A stretch of DNA of 64,000 nt from Liolophura sinensis (taxonomy: Eukaryota; Mollusca; Polyplacophora; Chitonida; Chitonidae), in NCBI RefSeq assembly GCF_032854445.1, contig NC_088302.1, forward strand, positions 35,096,191 through 35,160,190. The letters are read 5' to 3'. A program made the translations under genes and the position numbers. The number at the start of each line of letters is the position of its first letter. Position 1 is the stretch's first letter. A model generated the notes under the pieces. It worked only from the letters and a program-made list of their open reading frames with translations. It searched no databases and was not told the DNA's origin. Positions 1 to 12,300 of this stretch are shown here, piece after piece.

Positions 1-375
1 TCTTGGTACTACCAGAACACTACGCAATACTACCCGTCCACCCCTGCCCACTACCCCCCTTCGCCTGACACCAGCTACGCCCCCTCAGGTGACGGAATTA
101 AGACTACTTACTGCTATCACGCTCTGCATGCTTCCCCTGCAGGTTACGGTAATGGCTGCCCCGTCCCAAGCACTGCAGTTCCATGCACCACTTCCGCCAA
201 CAACAACAGCTCTGGGGTTATCTACTTCACGCACCAACCTTACCCTGCACAGCCTGTGATGGGGTACAATTACGGTGTGCCGTACCCAGCCCAGCAGTCT
301 CAGGTGCCCGGCCCGCCCCAGCAAGCCCATTGTATCTCCCAATACACGGTATATGGACACTCCCAACCCCAATGA
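1..375 (+). CDS. C-terminal end of a Tyr/Pro/Gln-rich protein (partial, identity unknown)
   Basis: An open frame runs from base 1 to a TGA at 373-375 and encodes 124 residues. The segment is rich in Tyr, Pro, Gln, Ser and Thr, with clusters such as YYQNTTQYYPSTP and VMGYNYGVPYPAQQ, and shows no folded domain. Such tails are common in RNA-binding proteins (DAZ/Boule-like, R3H-domain, ataxin-2-like), but I cannot assign this one. The start lies outside the window. Other frames are also partly open here, but the composition favours this frame. A single-base indel like those in the other genes of this window could mean the true end lies a little beyond 375. Confidence 0.55.
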   Translation, partial: SWYYQNTTQYYPSTPAHYPPSPDTSYAPSGDGIKTTYCYHALHASPAGYGNGCPVPSTAVPCTTSANNNSSGVIYFTHQPYPAQPVMGYNYGVPYPAQQSQVPGPPQQAHCISQYTVYGHSQPQ

Positions 376-3180
376 CCTTGCTGGTCAAGACACCTGTAGT
401 GCCCACTTACGAGTATACCTGCAAGAAACAACAGTTACTGGCATAAATATGCTCTTCCACCTGCTTATGGACTGTATAGGTCATTACTACGACATGTTTG
501 CTCTAGATGTACTTTTGCTGTAAGAGGATTAAGTACAATGGATGCATTCATTGACTTGTTGCTGCAAAAAGTATGTACTAACACATAAATGTTACTTCCA
601 ACTACATGCACGGTGTCATTAACATGTGTATGAGTGCATTTTGCAGCACAGTTTAAGTACTTTTTGCTACTGTTAGAAATTTTTTGGCATCTTTGTGGAT
701 TGTCCCAGTCAGAATCTCTTCAAGCAGTAGACAACCTTAACCAAAATGCTTCCTGAAATATTTTTGATGCATATAAAGAAACTTAAAATCATTGATTGTT
801 AAATGTACTCTTTGCCCTGTTAACTTTTGTGAAACCTTGTAGAATGTTGCCACCCAGTGTTTGCTGGGCAATTGCAGTGTTTTCTAACAAATAGTTACCC
901 TTTAATGCTTTTGGGTATTAACACTAACTGCTTTTTGGACAGCTTAGTGGACTAGTTGTTGGACACTTTAACTTGCTGAAATGTTTAAGTGTTGAAATGC
1001 TTTATAATATAGACATTCTCCCCCTTCCCCCATCACCCACCCACCCCCGCCCGTCAGATTAAATATTTGTTGTGTAGTCTTAGTATTTAATTATATTTGG
1101 TGATCTTAAAAACAAATCTTTCAAATTGTGAGTCTTTTTATAGGAAATCAAATAGCTCTTTGAGTGTTTGTTTTTTTCATGTTGTTTAAGTTTGTGTTGT
1201 TCATGGATATCTTCTGACAAAACTTGTTGATGAATTTTATGTTTTGTATTAATTTGTTGTGATAATTTTTTCCTGGTAGCCTTTTTTTTTTTTTTTTTTG
1301 CTCCTCTCACTTTGTTGTTTGTTGATTGAACTATCCTTTTTGGCCATACATTAGACACATAATACCATGCGAGCTTAGCCATTGTATTTATAATTTAAAA
1401 ATCTTTAATTACCCCTTCAAAGTATAATAATAATAATAATAATGTCTTGTTTCTAATATAAATATAGGTTAATAAGTCTACTTTTTTGACTGTACAGTTT
1501 TGAGTAACCACAAAACAGTTGTTAATGTAACATTTAGAAAGCTGTTAAGTTAAACAAGTAAGACTTGATTGTATGAGGTTAAAAAAAAGCACCGTTTGTG
1601 TACTATCAAAAAGTGTACTGAAAAACACCCACTTCGAAATTAACAATATTCAGACAACAGATGCCACCAACTTTTGTCCACTATGACCTATCAGGAACTG
1701 AGAGATTTCTTCACAGGCTGTCATCACATCAAAGTGATGTTTTGTTTCTTTAAAGAAAGTGCAGTACATAATAGACAATTTGATACGTCATTGAATCCGG
1801 CGATACTCTGAATTTCTCCAGATTTTCAGGCTATCAAATGATTTTCCACAGCTCCTTCACAATTTTGCCTGGACTTCATTGTTTGAAGTAAATTTCAAAG
1901 GGGTGTGGGATATTTAAAGTTTATTTTAAAAAAACCAATATAGATCACAAACAGCCTTACCATTGCATTACCTTTCCATTGCATTTTTTACAGTTTGTTG
2001 TTGATCCTTTCATGTTTAAAAACCTTTTGGAGCACTTTGGACCATTAATATGTACTCTATTATTAGCACAGAGTTCCTCATCCTGCACACATTGCATTAT
2101 ATAATATTTAATAATAACTATGATCAAGGCAAGGTAAAGAGCTATTGTACTTACTGTCACATACGTTTATTTATTTCTCAGTTGTTAGTTTACCTATGTA
2201 TTTTTCATTTATTGTTATGTTTAATTAGATTTTTCTATGTCTATTCCTATAGCTGACAATTTTGTACATTTCTATGCCATATGTTTTACATTTGTTTTCA
2301 TTCTTCCCACAAACTCGATGGCTGAATGAGAGAACCTGTTTGGTATCTTGTTAAGATTTATGCAGGTCATATTTTTTAATGTGCCATATTATGACCAATT
2401 TTTCTTTGTTTGTTTTTCTTTTAAATCCAATTTGTAAATGAGTTTTCCTAGATTGTTTTACTTATGATGCAAGTGCAGGGGAACAAAAAGCGTTAACAAA
2501 CACCAAATTTCTATGTTGGAAACTGGCTGTTGGAAAGAAATAGCTTGCGTGAACAAAACCAAATCCTTGTTATTCTTTTAAGCTTGAACTGGTGTATAGT
2601 ATGCTTTTAGGAGAGAGATTGTATTTTTCGAGAATTTAAACTCCCAAGCGTTAGAAAGTGCTTTAAAGCTATTGGTCAAACAGTGTTCCTTGTAAGTTTT
2701 ACAGATATGTGCAGCAGTTTTATAAGTACATTTGCCCTAAAGGTAAATAGTAGCCCCCGGTTCTAGAGTGGGCTTTCTTTGTGTGTGCCATCAGAATATC
2801 AAGCTTGTCACAGATAATATGAATATTGTTGTTTAAGATAATGTGTCATCTGTATATCATTACTTTTGTTTTTTTTAAATATACATGTTCAGTGATCCCT
2901 TTACCCTTTTGGATAACTTTAGCATTATAATTGTTTGGAAGAAGCATTTCACTACATCGTCAGTTTATTGCCTTTTATTTTCTCACACCTCTACAGCAAC
3001 AACACACCAGTGCCATACTGATGTGATTCTGATCTGTGGTGAAATGTGCAATGAACTTCACAGCTGTACTGTAAAAAAAGACATAAAAGAAAAGAAAAAA
3101 ACAAAAAAAAAAAAAGACTGTATTGATAACATGTGTCTCCAGCACTTTTCGTAAAACCATTTTGTAATGATTTTGACCAC
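376..3180 (+). other. Probable 3' UTR and downstream noncoding DNA
   Basis: No coding signal is visible. The stretch is T-rich, with a C-rich tract near 1020-1054 followed by ATTAAA at 1058-1063, a possible weak polyadenylation signal. A short ATA/ATT microsatellite sits near 1427-1444. Assigning the stretch to the 3' UTR of the gene at 1-375 is inference from position. Confidence 0.4.
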
Positions 3181-3960
3181 AGGTGAACAAGGTAACAAAC
3201 TTCATCTCCAAATTCAACACTGAAACAATACTTAATAATGTTGGTGTATGTAATAATGTAACCTGTCAAGCACTTTTGTTCACACTCTATTGTATGACCC
3301 TGACCTTAGGTGAACAATGTAACAAACTTCACCACCATCTACTGCAGAGAAATGAGGCGTGCGTGTACTAAGCCTCAAGCACTTTTGTTCACACTGTCTT
3401 GTATGATCCTGACATTAAGTGAACTCGGGTAACAAACTTCACCCCCATCTACTGCAGAGAAACGAGGCTTGCGTATACCAAGCCTCAAGCACTTTAGTTC
3501 ACACTGTCTTGTATGATCCTGACCTTAGGTGAACAATGTAACAAACTTCACCCCCATCTACTGCAGAGAGACAAGGCGTGTGTGTACTAAGCCTCAAGCA
3601 CTTTTGTTCACACTGTATTGTATGATCCTGACCTTAGGTGAACAGTGTAACAAACTTCACCCCCATCTACTGCAGAGAAACAAGGCGTGTGTTTACCAAG
3701 CCTCAAGCACTTTTGTTTACCAAGCCTCAAGCACTTTTGTTCACACTGTATTGTATGATCCTGACCTTAGGTTAACAATGTAACAAACTTCACCCCCATG
3801 TACTGCAGAGAAACAAGGTGTGTGTGTACCAAGCCTCAAGCACTTTTGTTCACACTGTATTGTATGATCCTGACCTTAGGTGAACAATGTAACAAACTTC
3901 ACCCCCATCTACTGCAGAGAAACAAGACGTTGCGTGTACCAAGCGTCAAGCACTTTTTGC
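3181..3960. repeat. Tandem array, about 110-bp unit, about 7 copies
   Basis: The motif TGAACAATGTAACAAACTTC recurs at 3184, 3311, 3420, 3530, 3639, 3772 and 3881, so the period is 109-110 bp. The first unit (127 bp) is more diverged. One unit is 133 bp because a 24-bp piece (about 3695-3740, ending CAAGCCTCAAGCACTTTTG) is duplicated inside it. Short open frames across the array are side effects of the repeat. There are no unique spacers, so it is not CRISPR-like. Confidence 0.9.
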
Positions 3961-5689
3961 AACCATTGTATCATGCAGCATCACTCAAGGCATCATCAAA
4001 GATATGGATGTTTGATCACTGATTTGGGTACCACATGTATCCTACCAAGTTGCTTACCTGTTACCTCCTGAATTATATCATTACTTAGATGTGCAGTATA
4101 TATCTTCATTCAAAAAGAAAGAAAAAAATAACCATTTTTGTTCTGAAATTCAAGCATTGTAACATGTTTTCTGGTGCAAACATCCAAGCTGGTACTACCT
4201 GCCTCAGGCCTTGTGGTTACTTAAAGCCTCATAAATTGTTATGATATGGTACTGATATTTAAGATGTATATGTCTTTTAAGTGCTGGAAAACTTATTGTT
4301 CTATCTTTCATCCTTGTTTGTGTCCCTTTTTGAAAATTTTTGAGATTTTAAAAGTTGTTTCAAAGGTGTTGGGTTTTAAATGTTTGTTTGAAACAAACTT
4401 TTATATTCATATATATAAATTTAAGGCTTTTGTGAGAATGTACATTCCATAGTCTTTGTGGATGCTTTGCCAAAAATGACAACAATCTCCCAAGGTAAAT
4501 TCCATCGTATTTGGAGATCACTTCACAGGTATCTGTTTGACAGATGATTTCTTTGATATTTGTATATTGTAGTTTATGGAGACATGAACATTATTACCAA
4601 ATTTTCTTTCCTTTAGGACTCATTATTACTAAATGTTCTTTCCTTTAGAACTCATTATTACTAAATGTTCTTTCCTTTAGGACTCAGTAATGAATCCTGA
4701 TTTATTGTTGGACATGCAAATGTCCATTATTGCTGACTGATTTGCATAAGACTTACAAACACGGCAACTGTGGCCAGGCAATGTCTTAAAAGACCTGCAA
4801 AGAAGTACATTTTTGCCATAATGATTTGTCTTTAAGACTCAAAAACAATCACATTGTTGCCCAATGTCCTCAGGTAGGGCTCAAAAAGATGTCTTGTTTT
4901 TTGTCAGGTGATGTCCTCTATGAGGTACAGAAACATGTCAGCAATGTGTTTACCAGATACATTCTTGGATATAAATGCCATAAATATTTGTATATGTTTT
5001 CCTCTGCCCCCTAATTATTTTTTCCTAGTAACACCCGCTTATGATTCTCAACCATACTCTCAGAAACTACCATAAAATGGTGTTTCTGCATTAGAGTGGA
5101 TATTTGTAGTCACCTTTGTATTGTTCCCCATTTCTTAAAAGACCATAGCAGATCTCTAAACGTTGTCAGACATCTTTAACCTTAAAACTGCTTCCATAAG
5201 TTGTGCAAATCATGGTTGTTTTGAAAATATTACGCACATAAATGCACAGCAAAATACTGACCAGCATTTTAAAAAAACAACCCGTTCCAGTTTTTCTCAA
5301 AATGACTATAACGGAAAATTGCAAAACACAAATATTCATTGTATGGTACCATCTGTAGTAAAAGAAGTAGTTATAACATCTACAAGATAGAAAATATTGT
5401 CAGACTGTCCAAAAAAAAAAATTGTGTTGCGTTAAAAAAAAAATAGTTTGAAAAAGTAAAAAAATGAATCTTCTTATTTATTTACTTATATGTTTTTTTT
5501 TTTACACTTCGTTGGTTTGGGAAAAGCTTTCAAAGGTGCCAGTACCAAATGTTCCTCTTGATGGTTGGACGATGGGATTTTATTGAGAGGTTTGGTTTCT
5601 CTAAAATTTCTTCCGCCCATAAACCTTGCTGACAATTGCCAAGGGAAGTGAAAAATTTGGCACTTGCTATTCAGTCGCAAGAACATGAG
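3961..5689. other. Noncoding stretch, no gene seen
   Basis: AT-rich DNA with no recognisable coding exon. Apart from the 32-bp triplication at 4589-4684 it holds only short A and T runs. Confidence 0.5.
4589..4684. repeat. 32-bp tandem triplication
   Basis: Three copies of a 32-bp unit begin CATTATTAC at 4589, 4621 and 4653, each containing TTCTTTCCTTTAG. The copies differ at a few bases. Confidence 0.85.
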
Positions 5690-5863
5690 AGGTGCGATTT
5701 CAAACCCAGCCAGTTGCTTTAAGTGGGAAGGTCTCCCAGCAACCTGCGGATTGTCATGGGTTTCCTTCAGGCTGTGCCCCTGTTTCCTCCCACCATAATC
5801 CTGGCTGCCATCATATAATATTCTTGAGTACGGTGTAAAACACCAAAGAAATAAATAAATCAA
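5690..5863 (+). repeat. SINE family A copy (core and tail)
   Basis: Carries the family core GGGAAGGTCTCCCAGCAACC, then CCTCCCACCATAAT, then the 3' end ATATTCTTGAGTACGG followed by an AAATAAATAAAT tail. The tRNA-like head is mostly lost. It sits directly before a second copy in the same direction. Confidence 0.85.
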
Positions 5864-5952
5864 ACCTAGCCTTGGACAGGGAAATTGCTGATTCACCCAC
5901 TTGCACTGCTAGTGATGCCTTGGTGAGACAGTATGCGGTTGACATGTGTATT

Positions 5953-6190
5953 GGAGCCTCTGTGGTTCAGTCGTTCAGCGCGCTAGCGCAGCGTAATGAC
6001 CCAGAAGCCTCTCACCAATGTGGTCGCTGTGAGTTCAAGACCAGCTTATGCTGGCTTCCTCTCCAGCCATAGGTGGGGAGGTCTGCCAGCAACCTGTGGA
6101 TGGTTGTGGGTTTCGCCCGGGCTGTGCCTGATTTTCACCCACCATAATGCTTGGCCACCGTCGTATAAGTTAAAAAAAAGAAAAAAAAAT
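5953..6190 (+). repeat. SINE family A copy with tRNA-like head
   Basis: Starts with a tRNA-like head containing an A box (GTGGTTCAGTCG) and a B box (GAGTTCAAGACC), followed by the shared central domain. The element stops at GTCGTATAAGTT and continues into an A-rich run, so the usual GAAATATTCTTGAG end is missing. Confidence 0.88.
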
Positions 6191-8169
6191 CATTTATATT
6201 ACATTTATTGAAAACTGGTCTTCCACCAATATGGTGTGCAGATCTGTGTTGCATGTGGGAAAGTTGATTAGGATAAGGCCTGGCACTTCGGTTTCTTTCA
6301 CCAGTAAAACTTATATAAAGTGAAAAGTTCTTAGGTATGGCATTGAGCAACAATCTAATGAGCCAATCATTCTTAGGTATGGTCTTGAGCTCCAGTCAAA
6401 TGTGGTAGTTGTAGAAATTAACCATTGTGGTATACGCATTGAGAGGACTACGACTGGTCACAACTGTCAGCTTGGATGCAGCAGTGTGACCTTTAGCATA
6501 TAATGTATCACAATTGACTCATCTGGGTGAAAGCTCAGGTAGACTGACGGAAAAATAGAACATCTTCAACTCCAAGCAAACTGCTCAGTCAGCAGCTGGT
6601 GATCGAAAGCCACTGTAATATCCAGCAGATAATCCAATTCTCCGGATTTCTTGTAATAATAACTATGATATAGGAAGTCAAATAAACTGCGTATTTGTCC
6701 TTTTCAAAGAAATATATTTTGGGGAGTTTTGATGCATCTTAATTTCTATACATGGACTACCTACATGCAGGCTACCATCCAGCCAGGTGTCATCTGGAAA
6801 ACTGAAAATTGGTACAAAACTTAAGACCTCAAACTGAAACCTTGCTAAATATGCAGACAAGTTTTTATACGATACATCGCTTCGCTAACAAGGTCGTTGT
6901 TCTGCACTGTATCTTAAGCCCGGAGAATAGTTTTCAACTAACCTACCATCTGCCCAGTTTATGGCACGCTTTTTTTTCTCTGTTTTGGTATTCTGGCTTA
7001 CACATAAAAAGAGATGGATGCCTGTAGCTTGAACACTGCATTTACTATTTCAGCAGATCTTGATATTACCATGTATAGCATGGTTTCTGCAGCTGTTCTC
7101 ACAAACCCACCAAGCCCTGACCGATCAAGGAGACCCTCAGAATGGTAGTGTATTACAACCATTACTATTACAGGAGTGCATTGATTTTCCTTGCAATTTT
7201 TGTTGTAAATTTGTCCAACTTTGAACTCAAAAATATATTTTCCTTAACTTTGGGTGGTACCATGTCATACCTTCCCAAGAAGCTTGCACTTTTCTCTACA
7301 GCAGATCACTAAATCAACCTAGCATGACCAACATTTTTTTTTAGCTGTGTTTACTGGAAGAGAGGCCAACAGTTTATTACCTTGGTCACCCCCAAGGAGG
7401 TGGGTAATAACACTGAGCAAAAATTTTTCAGTTCTATCCAAAGCAAACAAAATTGTGATATATTTTAACTAGATACAAAATAACAGAGTAGAAATTTATA
7501 GTGTATCAACAACCTAAAATGTCTGGCAGTATTATCCAATCAGTGCGCCATGCTTCAGTTCAGAGTCAAATCTTGGGCCCAATTGTTTGAATTGCGCATG
7601 TGCTATAAACCTTGACTCACAGTTGAAAATAAACACACGAGTACACGTAACTCTTGTGAGACACACAAAAAGTGGAATTTTCATAACATCTATACCAGGT
7701 ATGAACGCCACAAGGCAGGACTGATCACCGAGGTATAAAGTTTGAACAGATGGCATAAATCAAAATAATGATTTGCAGATCCAATAAAGTTGGATTTGGA
7801 TTTAGAATATTTGATTTGCAACACATGTACATGACCCCTTTCCATTATGCAGGACTACTGTATTACATCTCTAAAGATGAGCATTTTTAAAGTGACACTA
7901 AAGAGTTTGCGTGTGCTTCTGAATTTGTATTTTACGTACATGTATGAAACTTCAGCTGAAGTGGAGTGGTTCCACCAAAAAATTCCACCCGAAAAAAAAC
8001 AACAAAACTATTTTCAGTCGGTTGCACGTGGACCGTTTTCGGATGATCCTGAACGATCCTTTCTGTCCATGTACATTAATGACAGATGAATGGTCAGATG
8101 TAGAGTTTTCAGTGTTGAGTGAGGAAACGTCCCTTTTATACACCACTGATCAATCAAAGTTCAATGATG
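6191..8169. other. Intergenic stretch, no gene seen
   Basis: No exon, RNA gene or clear repeat was recognised between the SINE pair and the 65-bp tandem array. Confidence 0.45.
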
Positions 8170-8822
8170 AAAGGTAGACTCTGTACGAAGATGTTGATTG
8201 GTGGAAGGTCAGCTCTATAAACTGGTCACTGATGAAAGGCCACCTCTGTACAAAGATGTGGACTGATGGAAGGTTGCCTCTATAAACTGGTCACTGATGA
8301 AGGGCCACCTCTGTACAAAGATGTGGACTGATGGAAGGTTGCCTCTATAAACTGGTCACTGATGAAAGGCCACCTATGTACAAAGATGTGGACTGATGGA
8401 AGGTTGCCTCTATAAACTGGTCACTGATGAAAGGCCACCTCTGTACAAAGATGTGGACTGATGGAAGGTTGCCTCTATAAACTGGTCACTGATGAAAGGC
8501 CACCTCTGTACAAAGATGTGGACTGTTGGAAGGTTGCCTCTATAAACTGGTCACTGATGAAAGGCCACCTCTGTATAAAGATGTGGACTGTTGGAAGGTT
8601 GCCTCTATAAACTGGTCACTGATGAAAAGGTCACCTCTGTACAAATATGTTGACTGATGGAAGGTTGACTGATGGAAGGTTGCCTCTATAAACTGGTCAC
8701 TGATGAAAAGGTCACCTCTGTACAATATGTTGACTGATGGAGGGTTACCTCTATAAACTGGTTACTGATCAAAGGTCACCTCTGTATAAAGTTGCTGCCT
8801 GTTGGAAGGTTGCCTCTATTCA
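8170..8822. repeat. EXOSC8: Minisatellite, 65-bp unit, about 9-10 copies
   Basis: The motif TCACTGATGAAAGG recurs at 8226, 8291, 8356, 8421, 8486, 8551, 8616, 8697 and 8762, spaced 65 bp apart except for one 81-bp unit with a 16-bp internal duplication. It lies just beyond the EXOSC8 stop codon (gene on the - strand), so it probably falls within or beside the 3' UTR. Confidence 0.93.
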
Positions 8823-9290
8823 CCCAGTTACCCTGGTGACTGAGGGAAAATGGCTTTTTCTACAGGTTTTACACTGGTGACTGATGGGAGCTCATTTTAC
8901 ACCGGTCACAGATGAAAAGGTCACCCATTTGAAATTCACATTTGTACACTGGTAATGATGGAACCTCATCTTTTTACACAGTCTCATTTACACTAGTAAC
9001 TGAGGGAAGGTAACCTCTTTACACTGGTAACTGAGCTGGCTAAGGAGGGTCACTTGTAAATGTACTCAAGTCACTGACGGAAGGTGCCTCTTTATGCTGG
9101 TGACTGAGGGAAGGTCACCTCTTTATGCTGGTGAGTGAGCTAGCTGGGGAAGGTCACCTGTAAATGTACACAAGTCACTGAAGGAAGGTCACCTCTTTAG
9201 GCTGATGACAGTTAGCTAGGGAAGGTCACTTTTACATGTACGCAAGTCAAAGACGGAAGGTCACCTTTTCACACTGGTGACTGTGTCCTC
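8823..9290. repeat. EXOSC8: Degenerate extension of the 65-bp array reaching the EXOSC8 stop
   Basis: Looser repeats of GGAAGGTCACCTCTTT and ACTGGTGACTGAG continue the array, with spacings of about 70-106 bp. The final unit (about 9255-9290) is the end of the EXOSC8 coding region itself. Confidence 0.75.
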
Positions 9291-9373
9291 TATTAGCTGA
9301 CTTATCTCTTGACACCTGAGGAAGGCTCGGTCAATGCACTGCTCTATTTTGTCCTCTGGGAGTGGATGGCCAC
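9261..9373 (-). CDS. EXOSC8: EXOSC8 exon 11 (C-terminus and stop)
   Basis: Encodes [20 protein letters not shown] and then about 16 more residues ending TSVKR-stop (TGA at 9261-9263). The acceptor is TTTACAG. It corresponds to the C-terminal helix of human EXOSC8 that ends KSMKPK. The last codons lie inside the minisatellite. Confidence 0.92.
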
Positions 9374-12300
9374 CTGTAAAGCACAAACGTGTATTGACAG
9401 TTTAAAAACACCTGGACATAGATCAATAAGTCCATGAACACTATTGATTTACTAATGACAAAAACTTATTTTTCTGAACTGGAGCTTTCTCATGAATACA
9501 CATGATGTGATGACTTCAATCAGTACCTGAGGTTGAGTGCAAGGGTGTATGCTCAGTGAATATATTTCTTAACATGCTATTCACAAAATCGGGAGATTTA
9601 TCTATATTTACATTAATTTTCAAAATTCATGAGAAAACAAAATTTTCACACACATGCTTCATACATATAGCAAGACTTCAGATTGATCCACTCATGAAGT
9701 TATTTATTAAACATTTGATTTAATTTGTTAAAATTTATGCCAACAATTACCTTGATTATTCCACTGAAGTGTTGTAAAGGTAGTTAACACTGGATGAAAT
9801 TTGAAAACACTTTGAAAAGTAAAATATATTGTTCACGTAGGGGTTCATGTGGACTTCAAGGAAAATACAAAATCAGCTCTCCAGATCAGATAACATTTCT
9901 GTAATATGCCAAACCTATGTCGGTCGACGATTTAGGAGATTATGTGGAGTTTTCTTTTTTTCATTCAAACAGTGTAACCCAATATACATGCATACACGTG
10001 TAGGTGTATACAGAATGAAAGGGGTGGGAAGGGGTCGACATCTATATGGTAGGGCGACACCACTTTTATTTCCTGTTTTACGAGTGAGCCAATACTGAAA
10101 AATTTGAACTACACCCTTTTATTTTGTCTGATCTTAATGTTTTCTTACAATGTTCCTGTTTGTCAATGCTTTCCAATCATGTAAATATATCTTTACCAGG
10201 AACACCTGCTTTTCAGATTTTATTATTATTTTTTTTTTTTTTGCTCCTTCGACATTGAAAAAAAAATTCCCTCTGCCCATAAAACAAAAAGCTTAATTGG
10301 TGTGGCCTAGATGTAATATACAAATTTTAGAAGCAGTAGAATGGAGAGAAGCTGTTGTTGTCAGACCTGGTTTATGGACAGCACACAGTTTGTTTCCCAC
10401 GGTGACTATACTGAGCACTCCATAGGTCAAACTCTCCTCTTCATTTGTTGGATCTGCAATCACAATCTGACTGAAACAAAACAAAACAAAACAGATGTAA
10501 CAATTGTCAGCTCAATTTGTATATACTTGCCCAAAGTAAATACCACCATTCACCAGGTTCATGTACCAGACAAACCTCCCAACTTAAAAAAAAAAGTAAG
10601 AGCATGTAAAGAATTATTGGTAGATATTAAAATGTTGATCCATTTTCACTTTATTTTGCTTGCATTTTTTTTTTTGGTTTTAAAAGACAGTGTTTTCATA
10701 CGGTGATATATCTAGAATTGTCGTACCATTTTCATTTCAATTTTCGTATCATCATGAGGTGCCCATCAGAGCAGAGCGAACAACAGACAATACCTGCAGA
10801 CCTGGTGTTGATCATTGAAATGTAATACAGGCTTGTCATATTCAGTAAAAGAGAGACTGATAACTCTCAACGAAATGTGACCTTCGTATAAGTGAAATAT
10901 CCTTGAGCACAGTGTGAAACACCAATCAAATAAATAAATAAATAAATCTCACTGAAACGGTTCTGGGCACAGAGTGACAGGAGTCAAACTAACAGCTGTC
11001 TACCTGTCTGCGACTGGCTATTTTCACAAAAAACAAAAAAATTCCCAATAAGTCAATATCCATGTACGTCTAAGCTTGTGAAGTCTGTGTTTTTACTTGG
11101 CATTCCCATAATCAAAATGTTGTCACAAGACTTTGTCATTTTTGGCCCCAAAAAGTCAACACTGTTAGAACGTGATTGACAGACAAGGCTGTCATCAATG
11201 AATTTATCATATTTACATTTTCAATTGCGAAACCAAACATACCTTCAAAGTTGAAGAACGTGCTTCATAGCAAAAGCAAAATTAGCTCCGCAAAAATGCT
11301 TTTCGTAACACTTATTCACAACAGTCCAGAGTGAATGAATCAAAAACTGAAGTGTAACAAGGTAGACTGACATCGCCACTGTAGCGATGTTGATGGAAAA
11401 TAATTTCCCCAAACTGAAATTATATGTTTGCAAAATGTCACAATGCATGAAGATCGGCAGCGCTAGCAAAGATTACACACTTTCTCAAAGTCAGATTGAT
11501 GGCGACAGTCAACTTGATGGGGACAGGCAGATCCCTGTAGGTGACAGGTACAAAAAAAAAAAAAGGCGGCTTTAAAAAATATTTCTACCCCTGGAGTGAT
11601 ATTACCAAAAAGTTTATGTATAGACAGACAAATAACTGACAGGTTCATGAAAGGATACAAAAACTAGAATGTTTTTATGCCTGGTGATTTGACTTACTCT
11701 TCAAAAATGGAAAATGTTGTGGACACTGGACATGAATGGACACGAAGTTTCATCTTTTTATGTGCATCTGTCATGATCTGATCTGTTTCTTCATCAACCG
11801 TAACCAATGGCAACTCAGCTGTGAAAAAAGACAAAATAAATCTTGAAGTAAAAAATAGGTAACAAACTTAAAAATATTTTTTTCTGACAATATCAATATG
11901 TTATCTTTAGTAAAGCCACCATCAAGAGAGACATACCAAATAAAGAAAGTCATCAGTGATGAGCGTAACTGCCACAAGCCATCAGATAAGTGTACCAATA
12001 TACGGATAGTGCTTGATTATAATAATACCGAAATGTTTAATTAAAAACATTTATCCTGCATAATTATAAAATTTGTAACAGAAGATAAGTTACAAGACTT
12101 GTCAACAGATGAGCTATAAAAGTCTGTGAAAACTGACGGCAAACATCTCCACGGAATAAGGTAATGCAAGCTTGGCAGTAGCTAAAAGATTGTATGCAAA
12201 TTTCAGAATTAAACCAATTACACATTTTGAACACAGGATTTATCCAGTCACACACTAAACAGCTACCAGCCAGTCCATCACTCACTATTTTTGAGGGCAG

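Noticed and set aside
1..375. Naming the first gene as BOULE/DAZL or an R3H-domain protein
   Set aside because: Only Tyr/Pro/Gln composition supports it; no domain is in the window.
3183..4071. Several short open frames across the 110-bp array
   Set aside because: They repeat with the array and change frame between units; they are repeat artefacts.
5953..6040. tRNA gene
   Set aside because: A and B boxes are present, but the sequence lacks a proper acceptor stem and continues into the SINE core. It is a SINE head, as are 14769-14850 and 49752-49843.
8170..8822. CRISPR-like regular spacing
   Set aside because: Units are directly abutting tandem copies with no unique spacers, and the host is a eukaryote.
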